A stretch of 39,226 nucleotides of DNA from Gammaproteobacteria bacterium (GCA_029256015.1 JAQSYQ010000015.1:1-39226), one strand, 5' to 3'. Counted from the first letter of the stretch, positions 24,447 to 33,883 are shown. Numbers and translations: made by a program. Notes: generated from the letters alone by a model not told the origin.

Positions 24447-24473
24447 ACAGCTCTATTACTGGCAAGGTTAAGT

Positions 24474-25493
24474 ATGCACGCTCATCTTATTGAAAATGAC
24501 AAGCTCATGTGGGACTTATGGTTAGGTCGCTATCATCTTTCTGCAGTCGCAGCCGCTGATACATTGGATATTTTTCAATGCATTGAGCAAGGTGCAGGAA
24601 GTACTGGCAGACTTGCCAAACAACTTGATCTTGATGCTCGAGGAATAGAAGCCTTATGTTGCCTGCTTGCAAGCTTAGGTTTTATAGAAAAGCAGCACGA
24701 AGGAATTGCGCTTAGCCCAAGCAGTAAAAACTATCTGCTGAAGGATTCTCTTTCTTATTGGGGACCTGCTCTAGGCCGAGCCCGTGAATCTCAAGAATAT
24801 CAAAGGATTGTTGACACTTTCTTAAAAGCTCAAGCAGCAAAACTTCAGGAAAATGACAAAGAATTAAGCTCGATGTGGGAACAAGGAAGAATAGACAAAA
24901 AAGCTGCTGAGCAGTTTACCAGTATTATGAACTGCAGCATCTACTCTTCGGCTTTGAGCGCTGTGCAATCTGGAGCCTTCGATAAAATCCAACATTTATT
25001 AGATGTGGGAGGGGGCTCCGGCTGTTATGCCAGCTTATTTGCCAAACATTGCCCTAAGTCAAAAGCCACTATCTATGAATTGCCAGAAGTATGTGAAGTT
25101 GCTGAGCAATACCTTATGCAATTTAATAGTTCAGGACAGGTTTTCTGCTATCTCGGAAATTTTTTTAAAGACCCCTTTCCTAGCAATGTTGATGGCATCT
25201 TGTTTAGCAATATTTTGCATGACTGGAAGCCGGAACAAGGCTTAACATTATTGAAAAAAGCCCATGAGGCTCTTCCTACAGGCGGTAAAGTTTTTATTCA
25301 TGAAATGCTGCTAAATGAGGAAAAAAATGGCCCACTTGTTCCAGCTGGTTTTAATTTACTTATGTATATTAACCATGGCTCTCAGCAATTTAGTCAAACT
25401 GAGCTATACGCTATGCTAGGTCAAGCCGGATTCAAGCATGAGCAGACTATAAAACCTCACCCTTATTACTGGCTGCTAATAGCAGAAAAATAA
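24474..25493 (+). CDS. O-methyltransferase family 2 (hydroxyindole/hydroxyneurosporene type)
   Basis: A 339-residue protein with an N-terminal helical dimerisation/winged-helix part (HLSAVAAADTLDIFQCIEQG, LGFIEKQHEGIALSPSSKNYLL) and a C-terminal SAM domain: LLDVGGGSGCYASLFAKHCP, ATIYELPEVCEVAEQYL, FSNILHDWKPEQGLTLLKKA (catalytic His in HDW) and GGKVFIHEMLL. It methylates hydroxyl groups of small aromatic or polyketide-like molecules; the substrate is unknown. I start at ATG 24474 after AAGG, not at 24399, because the upstream stretch is promoter-like. The following MFS exporter may move the product. Confidence 0.87.
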   Translation: MHAHLIENDKLMWDLWLGRYHLSAVAAADTLDIFQCIEQGAGSTGRLAKQLDLDARGIEALCCLLASLGFIEKQHEGIALSPSSKNYLLKDSLSYWGPALGRARESQEYQRIVDTFLKAQAAKLQENDKELSSMWEQGRIDKKAAEQFTSIMNCSIYSSALSAVQSGAFDKIQHLLDVGGGSGCYASLFAKHCPKSKATIYELPEVCEVAEQYLMQFNSSGQVFCYLGNFFKDPFPSNVDGILFSNILHDWKPEQGLTLLKKAHEALPTGGKVFIHEMLLNEEKNGPLVPAGFNLLMYINHGSQQFSQTELYAMLGQAGFKHEQTIKPHPYYWLLIAEK

Positions 25494-25560
25494 CTAAATA
25501 TAGGCCAGTCTGGACATCGCATATAAAATGTCCTAATGTTGGCACTTTCTTGCAAAAAAT

Positions 25561-26886
25561 ATGACCCCTATGTCAAAACACTCAAAATTACATTTTCTAC
25601 TCATAGTCAGCCTACCTATTTTTCTAGCCTGCATTAATATTATGGCTGTGGGAATGGCCGTGGCTCCCATCAGCCAAGAGCTAAGTTCAAGCATATCCCT
25701 CACTCAGTGGATAGTCAGTGCTTATGTACTAGCAACTGCATCGACTATTATCCCGGCTGGCAAACTTTGTGATCACTACGGCTATAAAGCAGTTTTTATG
25801 TACTCCATGTTGTCTTATGCCGTTTTCCTATTCTCATGTGCCTTTGCTAAAAACATTGGCTGGTTGATTGCCTTTAGGGCGATGGATGGTATTAGTGCAG
25901 CTTGTCTGATGTCGAGCAGCATCGGGGTTATCCAGCATCAATTTGAAGGGGTGGAACGTACTCAGTTTCTTGCAAAGTGGGCTTTATTTGTTGGGCTTGG
26001 TACAATTATCGGCCCTGTATTTGGCGGATGGGTTTTACACTATTGGCAATGGCGTGGGATATTCCTGTTTAACCTGCCTTTTTTCTTAATTTTTATTGTA
26101 TATGGCTATTATCACTTTCCCAAAACTGAAAGTAAGCATGCAGCTTTGAAACTTACTGATATTATCAAACCCTTATTAGCCGGAGCTTGGGTATTAAGCG
26201 GCCTTTTAGTATTAACTGAACTTACCAGCAGTCCCTTTAGCTACAAATTTTATGGTGTATTGGCGAGCTTTATTATTTTAAGTTTAATCGGCTATTGCTT
26301 TATTCTGCGCAAATCAAATCAAAGCCCATTTATGCAAAGGATCTTTATATCAGGCACTTTTGCAGGTTTCTGTAGCTATTTTGCCATGTACGCTTGGCTT
26401 GTTTTCACCCCTTTATGGTTGATGAATGACTGGCATTTTAATCCTCAACAAGTAGGTAATAGCTTAATTCCTTACTCCATTATGTTTGTTTTAATTCCAC
26501 TTGGCCTAAGCAAACTGGCAAAACATTGTTCCAGCAAATCTCTATTACTTACCGGTTTAACACTGAACATCGTGACTTTTATGCTATGGGCAATATTAGG
26601 CGTAAAAACTGGCTTAGCTATCGCTATGATTATCTTTGGACTCATTGGAATGGCAAATGCTTTAATTAATGTTCCAGCCACTGCGTTTGCTTTAAGTAAT
26701 ATTCCTAAAAATATCGGCGGAGTAGCCAGTGGGATAGTTTTTTCAACAAGATGGGTGGGCGCCTCTTTTGGCTCGACTGTAGCGGTCCTGACTTGGCTAA
26801 ACTCTCATAATCCCCTGCTATTCATTTCTGGAATTACAATAATAATTTGCATGGTTTCTTTCATATCAATTTGGTTCAGTAAATAG
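25561..26886 (+). CDS. MFS transporter, DHA2-like (14 TM)
   Basis: A 441-residue major facilitator. I count 14 hydrophobic segments, the DHA2 (EmrB/QacA-like) number, though the protein is shorter than most DHA2 members. Motif A is GKLCDHYGYKAVF after TM2, and GTIIGPVFGGW is the motif C-like antiporter signature in TM5. Likely a proton-coupled drug or metabolite exporter of the inner membrane. It follows the O-methyltransferase by 67 bases in the same direction. Confidence 0.87.
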   Translation: MTPMSKHSKLHFLLIVSLPIFLACINIMAVGMAVAPISQELSSSISLTQWIVSAYVLATASTIIPAGKLCDHYGYKAVFMYSMLSYAVFLFSCAFAKNIGWLIAFRAMDGISAACLMSSSIGVIQHQFEGVERTQFLAKWALFVGLGTIIGPVFGGWVLHYWQWRGIFLFNLPFFLIFIVYGYYHFPKTESKHAALKLTDIIKPLLAGAWVLSGLLVLTELTSSPFSYKFYGVLASFIILSLIGYCFILRKSNQSPFMQRIFISGTFAGFCSYFAMYAWLVFTPLWLMNDWHFNPQQVGNSLIPYSIMFVLIPLGLSKLAKHCSSKSLLLTGLTLNIVTFMLWAILGVKTGLAIAMIIFGLIGMANALINVPATAFALSNIPKNIGGVASGIVFSTRWVGASFGSTVAVLTWLNSHNPLLFISGITIIICMVSFISIWFSK

Positions 26887-26975
26887 GCTAATCTCCTCTT
26901 TTATAAAAAGAATCTTTCATGTTAGTATCAAAGCTATCTCCAGAATTTAGTCTGCTGTAGTAAGGAGGTATACGA

Positions 26976-27194
26976 ATGAGCAAATTAATTGGTACTTTAT
27001 TAAAAGTCTGCAAACTTCACCACAGCAAAGCCTGGTATAAAAAGCATCATGCCCTTGCCAGAAATCTTTATAGACAAGGCAAACCCTGCGAAGCCTTAAG
27101 AGAATATAAGCATATTTTAGAAGACGATCCAAATGACAATGTCGCTTTAACCAAACTTTTGATAATTGAAGATAGGCTGCGCAGATCTAGCTAG
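26976..27194 (+). CDS. Small TPR-like protein, 72 aa
   Basis: A 72-residue basic protein; WYKKHHALARNLYRQGKPCEALREYKHILEDDPND (about 20-54) contains one full TPR unit, with the usual small/aromatic spacing and D-P at the turn. A near-perfect TAAGGAGGT ribosome site, better than most genes here, supports real and strong translation. Its 3' end overlaps the convergent flavoprotein gene by eight bases. Role unknown. Confidence 0.72.
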   Translation: MSKLIGTLLKVCKLHHSKAWYKKHHALARNLYRQGKPCEALREYKHILEDDPNDNVALTKLLIIEDRLRRSS

Positions 27195-28074
27195 AAAGTT
27201 TTTTATGAATGGCTGAAGAGGCAATTGCAGCTTGCCCGGTGGCCACACATATTTGATTGAGAGAAGAAACAATATCCCCGGCTGCATACAGCCCTTCTAC
27301 AGAAGTTTGCTGATGCTCATCCACAAATAAACAGCCTTGATCATTACATGAGAGCTTAAAATCTTTTACAATATCAAGGCTAAGCTTGGCCCCAAGCGCA
27401 GAATAAACCGTGTCAAATTCCAATTGCCATTTACCGAAGCAAAAAGCAGATATTTTATTGTCTTTTACAAGAGCTTTTTGGATGGGGGCTTCTACAATTC
27501 TTATATTATTTTCTTGGGCCTTTTTTAACTGTTTGGCGTTTAAATTTAGTCTCTTCCCCAGGCTTAGCACCGTAACATCATCGCTATAAGTTTTCATAAA
27601 TAAAGCTTCTTTTAAAACTTTCTCACCCTGTCCAATTACTGCAATTTTTTGGCCCTGCACTTCAAATCCATCGCAAACCGGACAATGCCTAACCAAACCT
27701 TTGGCTATTGCCGCTTCACAATTTGGCAATGGCGGCTCAATGTCCTCAAGCCCTGTTGCTAAAATAACACAATGGGCATGATAGTTTTTTGACTCAGCTT
27801 GAATTTCAAAAAATTCAGATTTCTGAATTTTACTCACCACAGCTTCTATTATCTCAGCGCCATAAAGTTTTGCTTGCTCTCCTAATTTATCCAGCAGCTT
27901 AATTCCACTAATGCCTTCAGGAAAGCCCGGATAGTTATGGGAAGTAGGAATGAGCCTGGCTCGGCTTTTGTTTGAATGCAACACCAAAACCCGCCGGCGA
28001 AAGCGGCTCAGATAGATCGCAGCGGTTAAGCCCGCAGGCCCACCGCCAACAATGACACAGTCCCAGATTTTCAT
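27187..28074 (-). CDS. Thioredoxin-reductase-like NAD(P)/FAD oxidoreductase
   Basis: A 295-residue flavoprotein: FAD motif DCVIVGGGPAGLTAAIYLSR at the N-terminus, a CPVCDG redox pair (C131/C134) in the place of CATCDG of TrxB, and the late FAD motif EGLYAAGDIVSS. The second nucleotide loop reads GQGEKVLKEALF instead of GGGxxAxxEA, so pyridine-nucleotide binding is atypical. It is shorter and more divergent than housekeeping TrxB; its redox partner is unknown. Confidence 0.85.
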   Translation of the reverse strand: MKIWDCVIVGGGPAGLTAAIYLSRFRRRVLVLHSNKSRARLIPTSHNYPGFPEGISGIKLLDKLGEQAKLYGAEIIEAVVSKIQKSEFFEIQAESKNYHAHCVILATGLEDIEPPLPNCEAAIAKGLVRHCPVCDGFEVQGQKIAVIGQGEKVLKEALFMKTYSDDVTVLSLGKRLNLNAKQLKKAQENNIRIVEAPIQKALVKDNKISAFCFGKWQLEFDTVYSALGAKLSLDIVKDFKLSCNDQGCLFVDEHQQTSVEGLYAAGDIVSSLNQICVATGQAAIASSAIHKKLSS

Positions 28075-28184
28075 AGCTTAAACATAACAAATACTGCTTA
28101 AATCATCCAGGGTGCAGCCTAGCACGGTGAAGACTCAAAACCTGTCCTATAATTTAATCACTTATCAAACCCAAAGGTAAAATT

Positions 28185-28709
28185 ATGACAAACTCTCGGT
28201 TTCGTTTAGTATTTAGATTATTACAAATCGGCTTGGCGCTAATTCCCGTTGCAATAGGAGTGCTTGCTCTATTAAACGATGCAGGCTCATTTAAGTCCAC
28301 TGTACAAGACACCATTCAACCTCTTATTACTATGCAAAGTGATAAGGCTATGGCCTGGCGAAGCTTACCTGCTTCATGGGCACCTTATGTATATATCATT
28401 ATGTTCTTCAGCGAGTTTTTAGTTGGCATGTTGGCTCTTATCGGCGTACTAGGTATGTGTCGTAATTTATTTAAAACAGCCTTAGATTTTGAGCGCAGCA
28501 AGCACTGGGTTTATCTTGCCTGTATATGGGGCACGCTTGTTTGGGGCTTGGGCTTTTTTGAAGGAGCTGGGGATTGGTTCCTAGCATGGACGAGCAGCAA
28601 TGGTGGCATTTCAGGGCTGCAGCAAAGCGCTTTAATGTATGTAACCGAACTATTCTTTGTGTTTTTCTATTTGAAATTCTCAAAAGAAGCAGATATCCAA
28701 TTGAAATAA
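28185..28709 (+). CDS. DUF2165 small integral membrane protein
   Basis: A 174-residue protein with four clear membrane helices (LLQIGLALIPVAIGVLALL, YVYIIMFFSEFLVGMLALIG, WVYLACIWGTLVWGLGFF, ALMYVTELFFVFFYLKF). The pattern with WRSLPASWAPYVYI and GCWxxxW-like glycines fits DUF2165, whose function is unknown. A perfect -10 TATAAT at 28148-28153 lies 37 bases before the ATG, though no good -35 accompanies it. Confidence 0.8.
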   Translation: MTNSRFRLVFRLLQIGLALIPVAIGVLALLNDAGSFKSTVQDTIQPLITMQSDKAMAWRSLPASWAPYVYIIMFFSEFLVGMLALIGVLGMCRNLFKTALDFERSKHWVYLACIWGTLVWGLGFFEGAGDWFLAWTSSNGGISGLQQSALMYVTELFFVFFYLKFSKEADIQLK

Positions 28710-28767
28710 CAGCTTTAATATAGTCTCTACCTTCTATATGATGGTCTTCTTTATGGAGGCCTTTTTT

Positions 28768-29190
28768 ATGAAAAATTACTCACCACGCCCTGAAGGCATG
28801 TCCTGGCTCATTCCTTATCTGATGGTTAAAGATGCCGGTAAAGCTGCAAACTTTTATCATAAAGTGTTTGGCTTTGAAATTTTAAGTGAAGCCAAAGATG
28901 ATAAAGGCCAGATTATGCATGCTGAGCTCCGCTACAAAGATATTGTCATTATGTGTGGCAGGATGCCAGGTTATACCCCTCCTCAAGCATCAGGCCAAGC
29001 TTTTACTGCTCCTATCACCTTGTATGTATACTGCGAAGATGTTAATGCCAAGTTTGAACAGATCAAACAATCTGAAGCCAAAATCATTTCAGAACCAGAA
29101 GACAGCTTTTGGGGAGACAGGACTTTTACTGCAACAGATTTAGACGGTAATGCTTGGTGTTTTGCGACAAATATAGCAGCACATCAATAA
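28768..29190 (+). CDS. VOC-family (glyoxalase/bleomycin-resistance fold) protein
   Basis: A 140-residue VOC protein: SWLIPYLMVKDAGKAANFYHKVFGFE, then HAELRYKDIVIMCG and the closing DSFWGDRTFTATDLDGNAWCFA. It is of the PhnB-like subgroup, in which the metal site is often reduced. GGAGG eight bases before ATG 28768 fixes the start over an upstream ATG at 28738. Function not assigned. Confidence 0.87.
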   Translation: MKNYSPRPEGMSWLIPYLMVKDAGKAANFYHKVFGFEILSEAKDDKGQIMHAELRYKDIVIMCGRMPGYTPPQASGQAFTAPITLYVYCEDVNAKFEQIKQSEAKIISEPEDSFWGDRTFTATDLDGNAWCFATNIAAHQ

Positions 29191-29199
29191 TGTTCCTAC

Positions 29200-29222
29200 T
29201 TATCCACAGATTCTGTGGATAA
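29200..29222. promoter_or_regulatory. Palindrome of two consensus DnaA boxes
   Basis: TTATCCACA (29200-29208) and TGTGGATAA (29214-29222) are two perfect consensus DnaA boxes in opposite orientation. With the bases between them they form an 11-bp perfect inverted repeat around a single central T. It lies in the gap before the LD-carboxypeptidase gene, about 37 bases upstream of that gene's promoter. It could be a DnaA-binding control site, or simply a hairpin terminator for the VOC gene, though no T run follows. Confidence 0.55.
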
Positions 29223-29258
29223 ACTTGTTAAGAAGCTTATGGTTATTTGCGGACAGAT

Positions 29259-29287
29259 TTGTCAAGCTTGGCTTCTCATGCTAGAGT
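29259..29287 (+). promoter_or_regulatory. Sigma-70-like promoter of the LD-carboxypeptidase gene
   Basis: TTGTCA (29259-29264), a 17-base spacer and TAGAGT (29282-29287) lie 31 bases before the ATG at 29319. Confidence 0.45.
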
Positions 29288-29318
29288 CCAATTAACATTG
29301 TAGCCATTGAGCGACTCC

Positions 29319-30224
29319 ATGAAACCTGCCTTTTTACAAACTGGCGATATTGTTGAAATTATCGCCCCCGCCTCCAAATTCGACCCGTTGGTTTTGGATA
29401 AAATTCAAGCTTTTCTAAATCAATGGGGGCTCCAAGCTCGCTTTGCTGATGAGCTAATGGGCGAGGACCTACTTTTTGCTAATACCGATGCCAAGCGTTT
29501 TGCAGGATTAAAGAAAGCTTTAGAAAATCCTGATTCAAAAGCCATTTGGGCTGTAAGAGGAGGCTATGGCTGCGCGAGATTGATTCCTCATTTAGACCAA
29601 TTAAAAAAGCCTTCTCGTTTCAAATGGATGATGGGCTTTAGTGACATTACGGCCTTGCACCTTTATTTCAACCAAAAATGGCAGTGGCCTACTTTACACT
29701 GCCCCTCAGCGAATCAGATAGCAGGACATTTAGTAAGCGAAGATTCTATTAAGTCCACCCAAAAACTGCTGCTTGGGCAATATCATCCCTATACCATTGA
29801 ACTTGAAGCCTTAAATGAATTAGCCAAAACTTCTGGCGAGATTATCTCAACTGTAACAGGTGGAAATTTATGTGTGCTAATGACCAGCCTTGCCACAAAC
29901 TGGCAGATCGATACTCAGAATAAAATTTTAATGCTTGAAGATGTCAATGAAGAGCCTTACCGCATTGACAGAATGCTTAACCAATTGGACCAAGCAGGCT
30001 TGCTTAAAGGCATTAAAGCGCTGCTACTCGGCGACTTTACTCAGCCCGATAAAAAGCGCAATGACAGCGAAATGCAGTCTGTATTAACTAGCTGGGTGAA
30101 CAGATTGGCTGTGCCGGCTCTGAGCATTAAAGTCGGCCACTCCACCGAAAATCTTCCCTTGCCTCTTGCAGTTAATTCCTGCTTAACCTTGGGCAATAGC
30201 CCGCATATAAGCTTAAAGGGATAA
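29319..30224 (+). CDS. S66 family LD-carboxypeptidase (LdcA/MccF-like)
   Basis: A 301-residue serine peptidase of family S66. AVRGGYGCARLIPHLD and the nucleophile motif GFSDIT (S108) are clear; the catalytic Glu sits in LMLEDVNEEPYRIDRML and the His in VGHSTENLPLPLA. LdcA trims the terminal D-Ala from murein tetrapeptides in the cytoplasm during cell-wall recycling, while MccF relatives cleave microcin C. Sequence alone does not separate them; length and lack of signal peptide fit LdcA. ATG 29319 is preferred to TTG 29307. Confidence 0.9.
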   Translation: MKPAFLQTGDIVEIIAPASKFDPLVLDKIQAFLNQWGLQARFADELMGEDLLFANTDAKRFAGLKKALENPDSKAIWAVRGGYGCARLIPHLDQLKKPSRFKWMMGFSDITALHLYFNQKWQWPTLHCPSANQIAGHLVSEDSIKSTQKLLLGQYHPYTIELEALNELAKTSGEIISTVTGGNLCVLMTSLATNWQIDTQNKILMLEDVNEEPYRIDRMLNQLDQAGLLKGIKALLLGDFTQPDKKRNDSEMQSVLTSWVNRLAVPALSIKVGHSTENLPLPLAVNSCLTLGNSPHISLKG

Positions 30225-30256
30225 GCTAATTGCCCACTGGAAAAACTGACCGTTAT

Positions 30257-33136
30257 TTATGGGCCTTCTGGCAAGTCAGGGGCTTTATGCTCTCTGGCTC
30301 CAGCAGAAGCAGATACTCTGGCATTGGATGCCGTAGAAGCCAAACCTGTTCCGGCAGCAGCTAAGGCTCCACCTGCTGCGCCGGTTGAGGCGCCAGCCAA
30401 TGGTGTTGAAGAAAGGCCTGTTCCAGCGGCGGAAGCTCTCGCAGAAGGATAACGCGCTCGACTTAAGGCAATGCCCCCGCTCATAGAGCCGCCTCTATTT
30501 CCCGTAGGAGCTTGATTTCGTTCCGGCGACAAAACCAAGAAACTTCCCGCTGGAGTTCTAGGCATCATAACTCTAGCAAAAACACTTGCTACACTGGGTC
30601 TTCCTGGCATTGGTCTAGCTGGAGTTGCCGCCACATTATTGATGCTGCCTTGTGCAGCAGGGCTAGAGCTCTGGCCTTCAAGCAACGGCTGGGTAAGAGA
30701 GCTTGCAGATGAGGTTCTTGCAGGTGTTGAAGGCCTTGAAGGTCGAGCTTTATGACCAAACATTTTTTCGGCAAATTTCCCAAGTCCAATACCCGCTGTT
30801 ATCGAAACTGCAAGAGCGCCTACAGCAGAACCTGCTAAAACTGCAATTGCTTTAGCAAACGGCAGAGCTACCAATAAAGGCGGGAAGAATACTACCCCCA
30901 CTCCCAAAGCTGCTGCGACTAGCACGGTGCCAACAGCAAATCCAATACTAAATCTATAAGCTTTTTCTTTTTTCTCGGCAGATATTTTGTGTTCATCTGC
31001 TATTTTGCTAGGAACGGCTTTTAGCTCATTAACCTCTGCAATTTTTGCATCCCTTCGGCTTTTAAGCTTCTCTTCGATCGCAGCGACTATTTTCAGGCCT
31101 ACGAATGCGCCTGCAAATATTGCAGACGGCCCGCCCAAGGCTGCGAGCGCTATTATTGCAGGAGAGAAGCTAGCGGCTATGGCTATGCCTGCAATTACTA
31201 TAACAGCTAGACTAAACCCAAGTGCAGCACCTAATTTGTAAGCTCGGGGGATTTTAGCTATAGGCATTATAGTGGCTAAATAATTTCCAGGCTTAGCTCT
31301 TCTTTCTTTTAGGCCCTGATCAAATAAAGACTTTGCTCTATCATTTAATTCTTTAGAGTCTTTGATAATATTTCGAATCAAATGGCGCTGTACAGCTTGA
31401 ACATTCTGGCTGTATGACTTAATTGAACAAATATTGTCAATTAGGCTCAACAAAGGCGCTGGTGGGTTTAGCTGGCCCATCATTTTTTGCAAAACCTTTA
31501 GTCTTTGGAGCTGCGCGCCCTCAGTCTCACTCGTTTCAGATTGCCAAAATTCACGGGATGAAGGATCTAATCCTTTTTCTTTGGAAAAAGCCCCTAACAA
31601 TTGAATTTTCTTATCAAAACTCTTTGGATGAACAGTAATAGAAAGCAAGAAAGCATAATACTCTTTTGAAGTATAAAACTGCTGCAAATCTTTTGATTTG
31701 CACAACTTTGAATAATTTTCATTTTGATCAGCAGCAGGCGATTTTTCAATACGGTCTCTAAGAAGCGATAAATATTCTAATCTAGTTGAATGCCTTGGTT
31801 TTACCTTATTAATTAAAAAAAGATATTCATCTATTGCTATCTCTGATTCTTGAATGTTAACTGCAGCCAAAGCTCTTATGACTTGATCATCAAGATCTAT
31901 GATACGTGCTTGATACACTCTTTGAATAACTAATTCCGGCAAATAAACCTTCAGCGCCTCATTGATTAAAAAGATGTTTGCAAATGCTTCACTTGCATCG
32001 GACGGTAGCAATGTTTGAGCCCTTATAATTCTCTCATACAACTTGTTCACCTGGGATAAATCCGCGCTAACCAAATAAGGAAGCAAACTCCCATAACTAT
32101 CTGCTCCAAAGATGGAGTTTCTAATACTGGTTCTCTGATTTTCTGTAAGAGGCGGCTCGTTGAGAGTTTGCTGCATCCTCTCATAATATCTAAGCTTGAC
32201 ATCAGAGGCTTGTCTTCTAACTTCCTCAAGGAATTTTGAAATGTTTTTAGCTAAATGACTAGCATCTTCAGCGGATTGAAGCTTTTGGGAGATAACCTCT
32301 CCTTCAAATTCAGCCCATACCTGCTTGAGCTTAGGAAGCTGTTTAACAGCATAAACGATATCTTGCGCAAACTCCGCAATCGTTTCAGGTTTACTGAAAT
32401 ACTGAGTTAAAAGAGGTCTCACTTTATATAAAAACTCCTCTTTTTCTCTTTGTGTGATAGGAAGCCCCAATGCTTTAACTTCTTTAAAGACTTCAGCAGG
32501 TAATAGCTCTCTGAGCTCATTTAGAAAACTATCTAAATCTCTATCAGACTCAAGATACTCTTTAGTCTTTATTCGATATTCTTGCGGCAAAGAAAGCGGC
32601 AAAGCTTGGACCAAAGCATCCTTTTTTTCAGGGGAATCGGGAATTTCTGTTATTGAGTCTGCAAAATCGCCAAATTCTTGGTCTTGTGGGAGCATCAGTC
32701 TAAGACGCAGCCTAAATTTCTCCAAATCTTCTTTCTCAAGCCTTCGAATTTCTCCGGCCACTGCAGCATAACACTTTTCAGCATTGCTTACTTCTTGAGC
32801 GCTTATTTGGGAGCACAATCCTTCAATAAACCCCATTGTTTCTTGCTCAGTAGGATTTGATTTTTCTTCATATGAGCAGATTAGCTTATAAATCTCAGCG
32901 TTAAATTGGACAAAAGGTTGGCTTTGTTTTATTAAAAATCTATGGATGTCCAACTTGGCATTTTCTCGCCGCTGCTTCAAAATTAGCGTAACCATTCTAT
33001 CTAAAATAGTTTGTTTATCTTGATCAGAAAGGGGCGGACTGGCTGAAGATTGATCAATTAATTGGGTCACTTCAGAAATGCCTATTAACTCCTTATAAGC
33101 CTTTTCTTCACGATTGCTTATATCAAATGCTTGCAT
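30257..33136 (-). CDS. Large helical/membrane protein with Ser/Ala/Pro tail, effector candidate
   Basis: A 959-residue protein of no recognised family. Residues 1-630 are charged and helical with coiled-coil character (many E/K/Q/L stretches). Two pairs of hydrophobic segments follow, about 635-690 (LGFSLAVIVIAGIAIAASF, IIALAALGGPSAIFAGAFVG) and 727-795 (FAVGTVLVAAALGVGVVFFP, AIAVLAGSAVGALAVSITAG). The last 160 residues are Ala/Ser/Pro/Gly-rich and probably disordered. No signal peptide. This build recalls host-membrane-inserted effectors of Legionella-like bacteria. Start ATG 33136 has GAAGGA upstream. Confidence 0.8.
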   Translation of the reverse strand: MQAFDISNREEKAYKELIGISEVTQLIDQSSASPPLSDQDKQTILDRMVTLILKQRRENAKLDIHRFLIKQSQPFVQFNAEIYKLICSYEEKSNPTEQETMGFIEGLCSQISAQEVSNAEKCYAAVAGEIRRLEKEDLEKFRLRLRLMLPQDQEFGDFADSITEIPDSPEKKDALVQALPLSLPQEYRIKTKEYLESDRDLDSFLNELRELLPAEVFKEVKALGLPITQREKEEFLYKVRPLLTQYFSKPETIAEFAQDIVYAVKQLPKLKQVWAEFEGEVISQKLQSAEDASHLAKNISKFLEEVRRQASDVKLRYYERMQQTLNEPPLTENQRTSIRNSIFGADSYGSLLPYLVSADLSQVNKLYERIIRAQTLLPSDASEAFANIFLINEALKVYLPELVIQRVYQARIIDLDDQVIRALAAVNIQESEIAIDEYLFLINKVKPRHSTRLEYLSLLRDRIEKSPAADQNENYSKLCKSKDLQQFYTSKEYYAFLLSITVHPKSFDKKIQLLGAFSKEKGLDPSSREFWQSETSETEGAQLQRLKVLQKMMGQLNPPAPLLSLIDNICSIKSYSQNVQAVQRHLIRNIIKDSKELNDRAKSLFDQGLKERRAKPGNYLATIMPIAKIPRAYKLGAALGFSLAVIVIAGIAIAASFSPAIIALAALGGPSAIFAGAFVGLKIVAAIEEKLKSRRDAKIAEVNELKAVPSKIADEHKISAEKKEKAYRFSIGFAVGTVLVAAALGVGVVFFPPLLVALPFAKAIAVLAGSAVGALAVSITAGIGLGKFAEKMFGHKARPSRPSTPARTSSASSLTQPLLEGQSSSPAAQGSINNVAATPARPMPGRPSVASVFARVMMPRTPAGSFLVLSPERNQAPTGNRGGSMSGGIALSRARYPSARASAAGTGLSSTPLAGASTGAAGGALAAAGTGLASTASNARVSASAGAREHKAPDLPEGP

Positions 33137-33373
33137 GATCAAGTTTCCTTCTCAATTCCTGATCAAAAATATTACAATAATTTTCGCCGTATTCATACTA
33201 ATTTTTATAAGGAAACCATTTTTTTCGTGCATTTAATCTAAGCTTTAACTTCCTCTGTGCACGGCTTTATGAAACTTATTAGCTCCGATATGATATAAGC
33301 GAGCTTTAAAAAGCAGGCCTGTCTAATCCTTTACATAAATCTATGATTTTATTGAAAAAAAGGGGAAATACCA

Positions 33374-33883
33374 ATGGATTCTTACGAAACTCTAAGAAAT
33401 GAAATGACCAAAATTTTCGATCACTATCATGGTTATGACCCTCAACGCCCCTTTTTTCAAAATCTTGTCGCGCGCGCGAAAGGCCATGGTAAAGAAGGTT
33501 ATGAACGCTTCCTTCTCTTTCGAGAAATCACTACCACATCACCTCAAGGAAATTTTTATGCCTTACGCAAAAGGCTCGCTCAGGCCTATGTAGACTTCTA
33601 TTATGATGATATGCCTAGCAGTAGAAGTAGTAGTTTGCTTAGTGATATTGGTAAAGTCTTGAAAAGGTCTTACCATATAACAGAAGATGAGATTTATGAG
33701 CAAAGTCCGGCCAGACCTATCGGTGCAGACGGAGGGCTCTATAATGATACTGATCTTGGATTGCTCAAAGTAATTGAAGAGAAAGCTCAGATTCATGCTC
33801 AAGCGCTAAACCCTAATGTGCGAGCAAGATCGGGGTCTGCATTAAACTCGTTCGAGCCAGGCGGCCATCCCGCCCCGCAATGA
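33374..33883 (+). CDS. Hypothetical protein, 169 aa
   Basis: I do not recognise this protein. It is soluble, rich in aromatic and charged residues (MDSYETLRNEMTKIFDHYHG, FLLFREITTTSPQGNFYAL), helical in the first 75 residues and Ser-rich in the middle. The ending SALNSFEPGGHPAPQ is read from the antisense of the rhodanese gene, overlapping it by 42 bases. AGGGGAAA lies upstream of the ATG. It faces away from the effector-like gene at 33136, so the 231-base AT-rich gap between them must hold two promoters. Presumed accessory. Confidence 0.65.
   Translation: MDSYETLRNEMTKIFDHYHGYDPQRPFFQNLVARAKGHGKEGYERFLLFREITTTSPQGNFYALRKRLAQAYVDFYYDDMPSSRSSSLLSDIGKVLKRSYHITEDEIYEQSPARPIGADGGLYNDTDLGLLKVIEEKAQIHAQALNPNVRARSGSALNSFEPGGHPAPQ

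Noticed and set aside
24399..24473. An earlier ATG start for the O-methyltransferase
   Set aside because: The stretch contains a sigma-70-like promoter, and the family-like sequence begins after ATG 24474.
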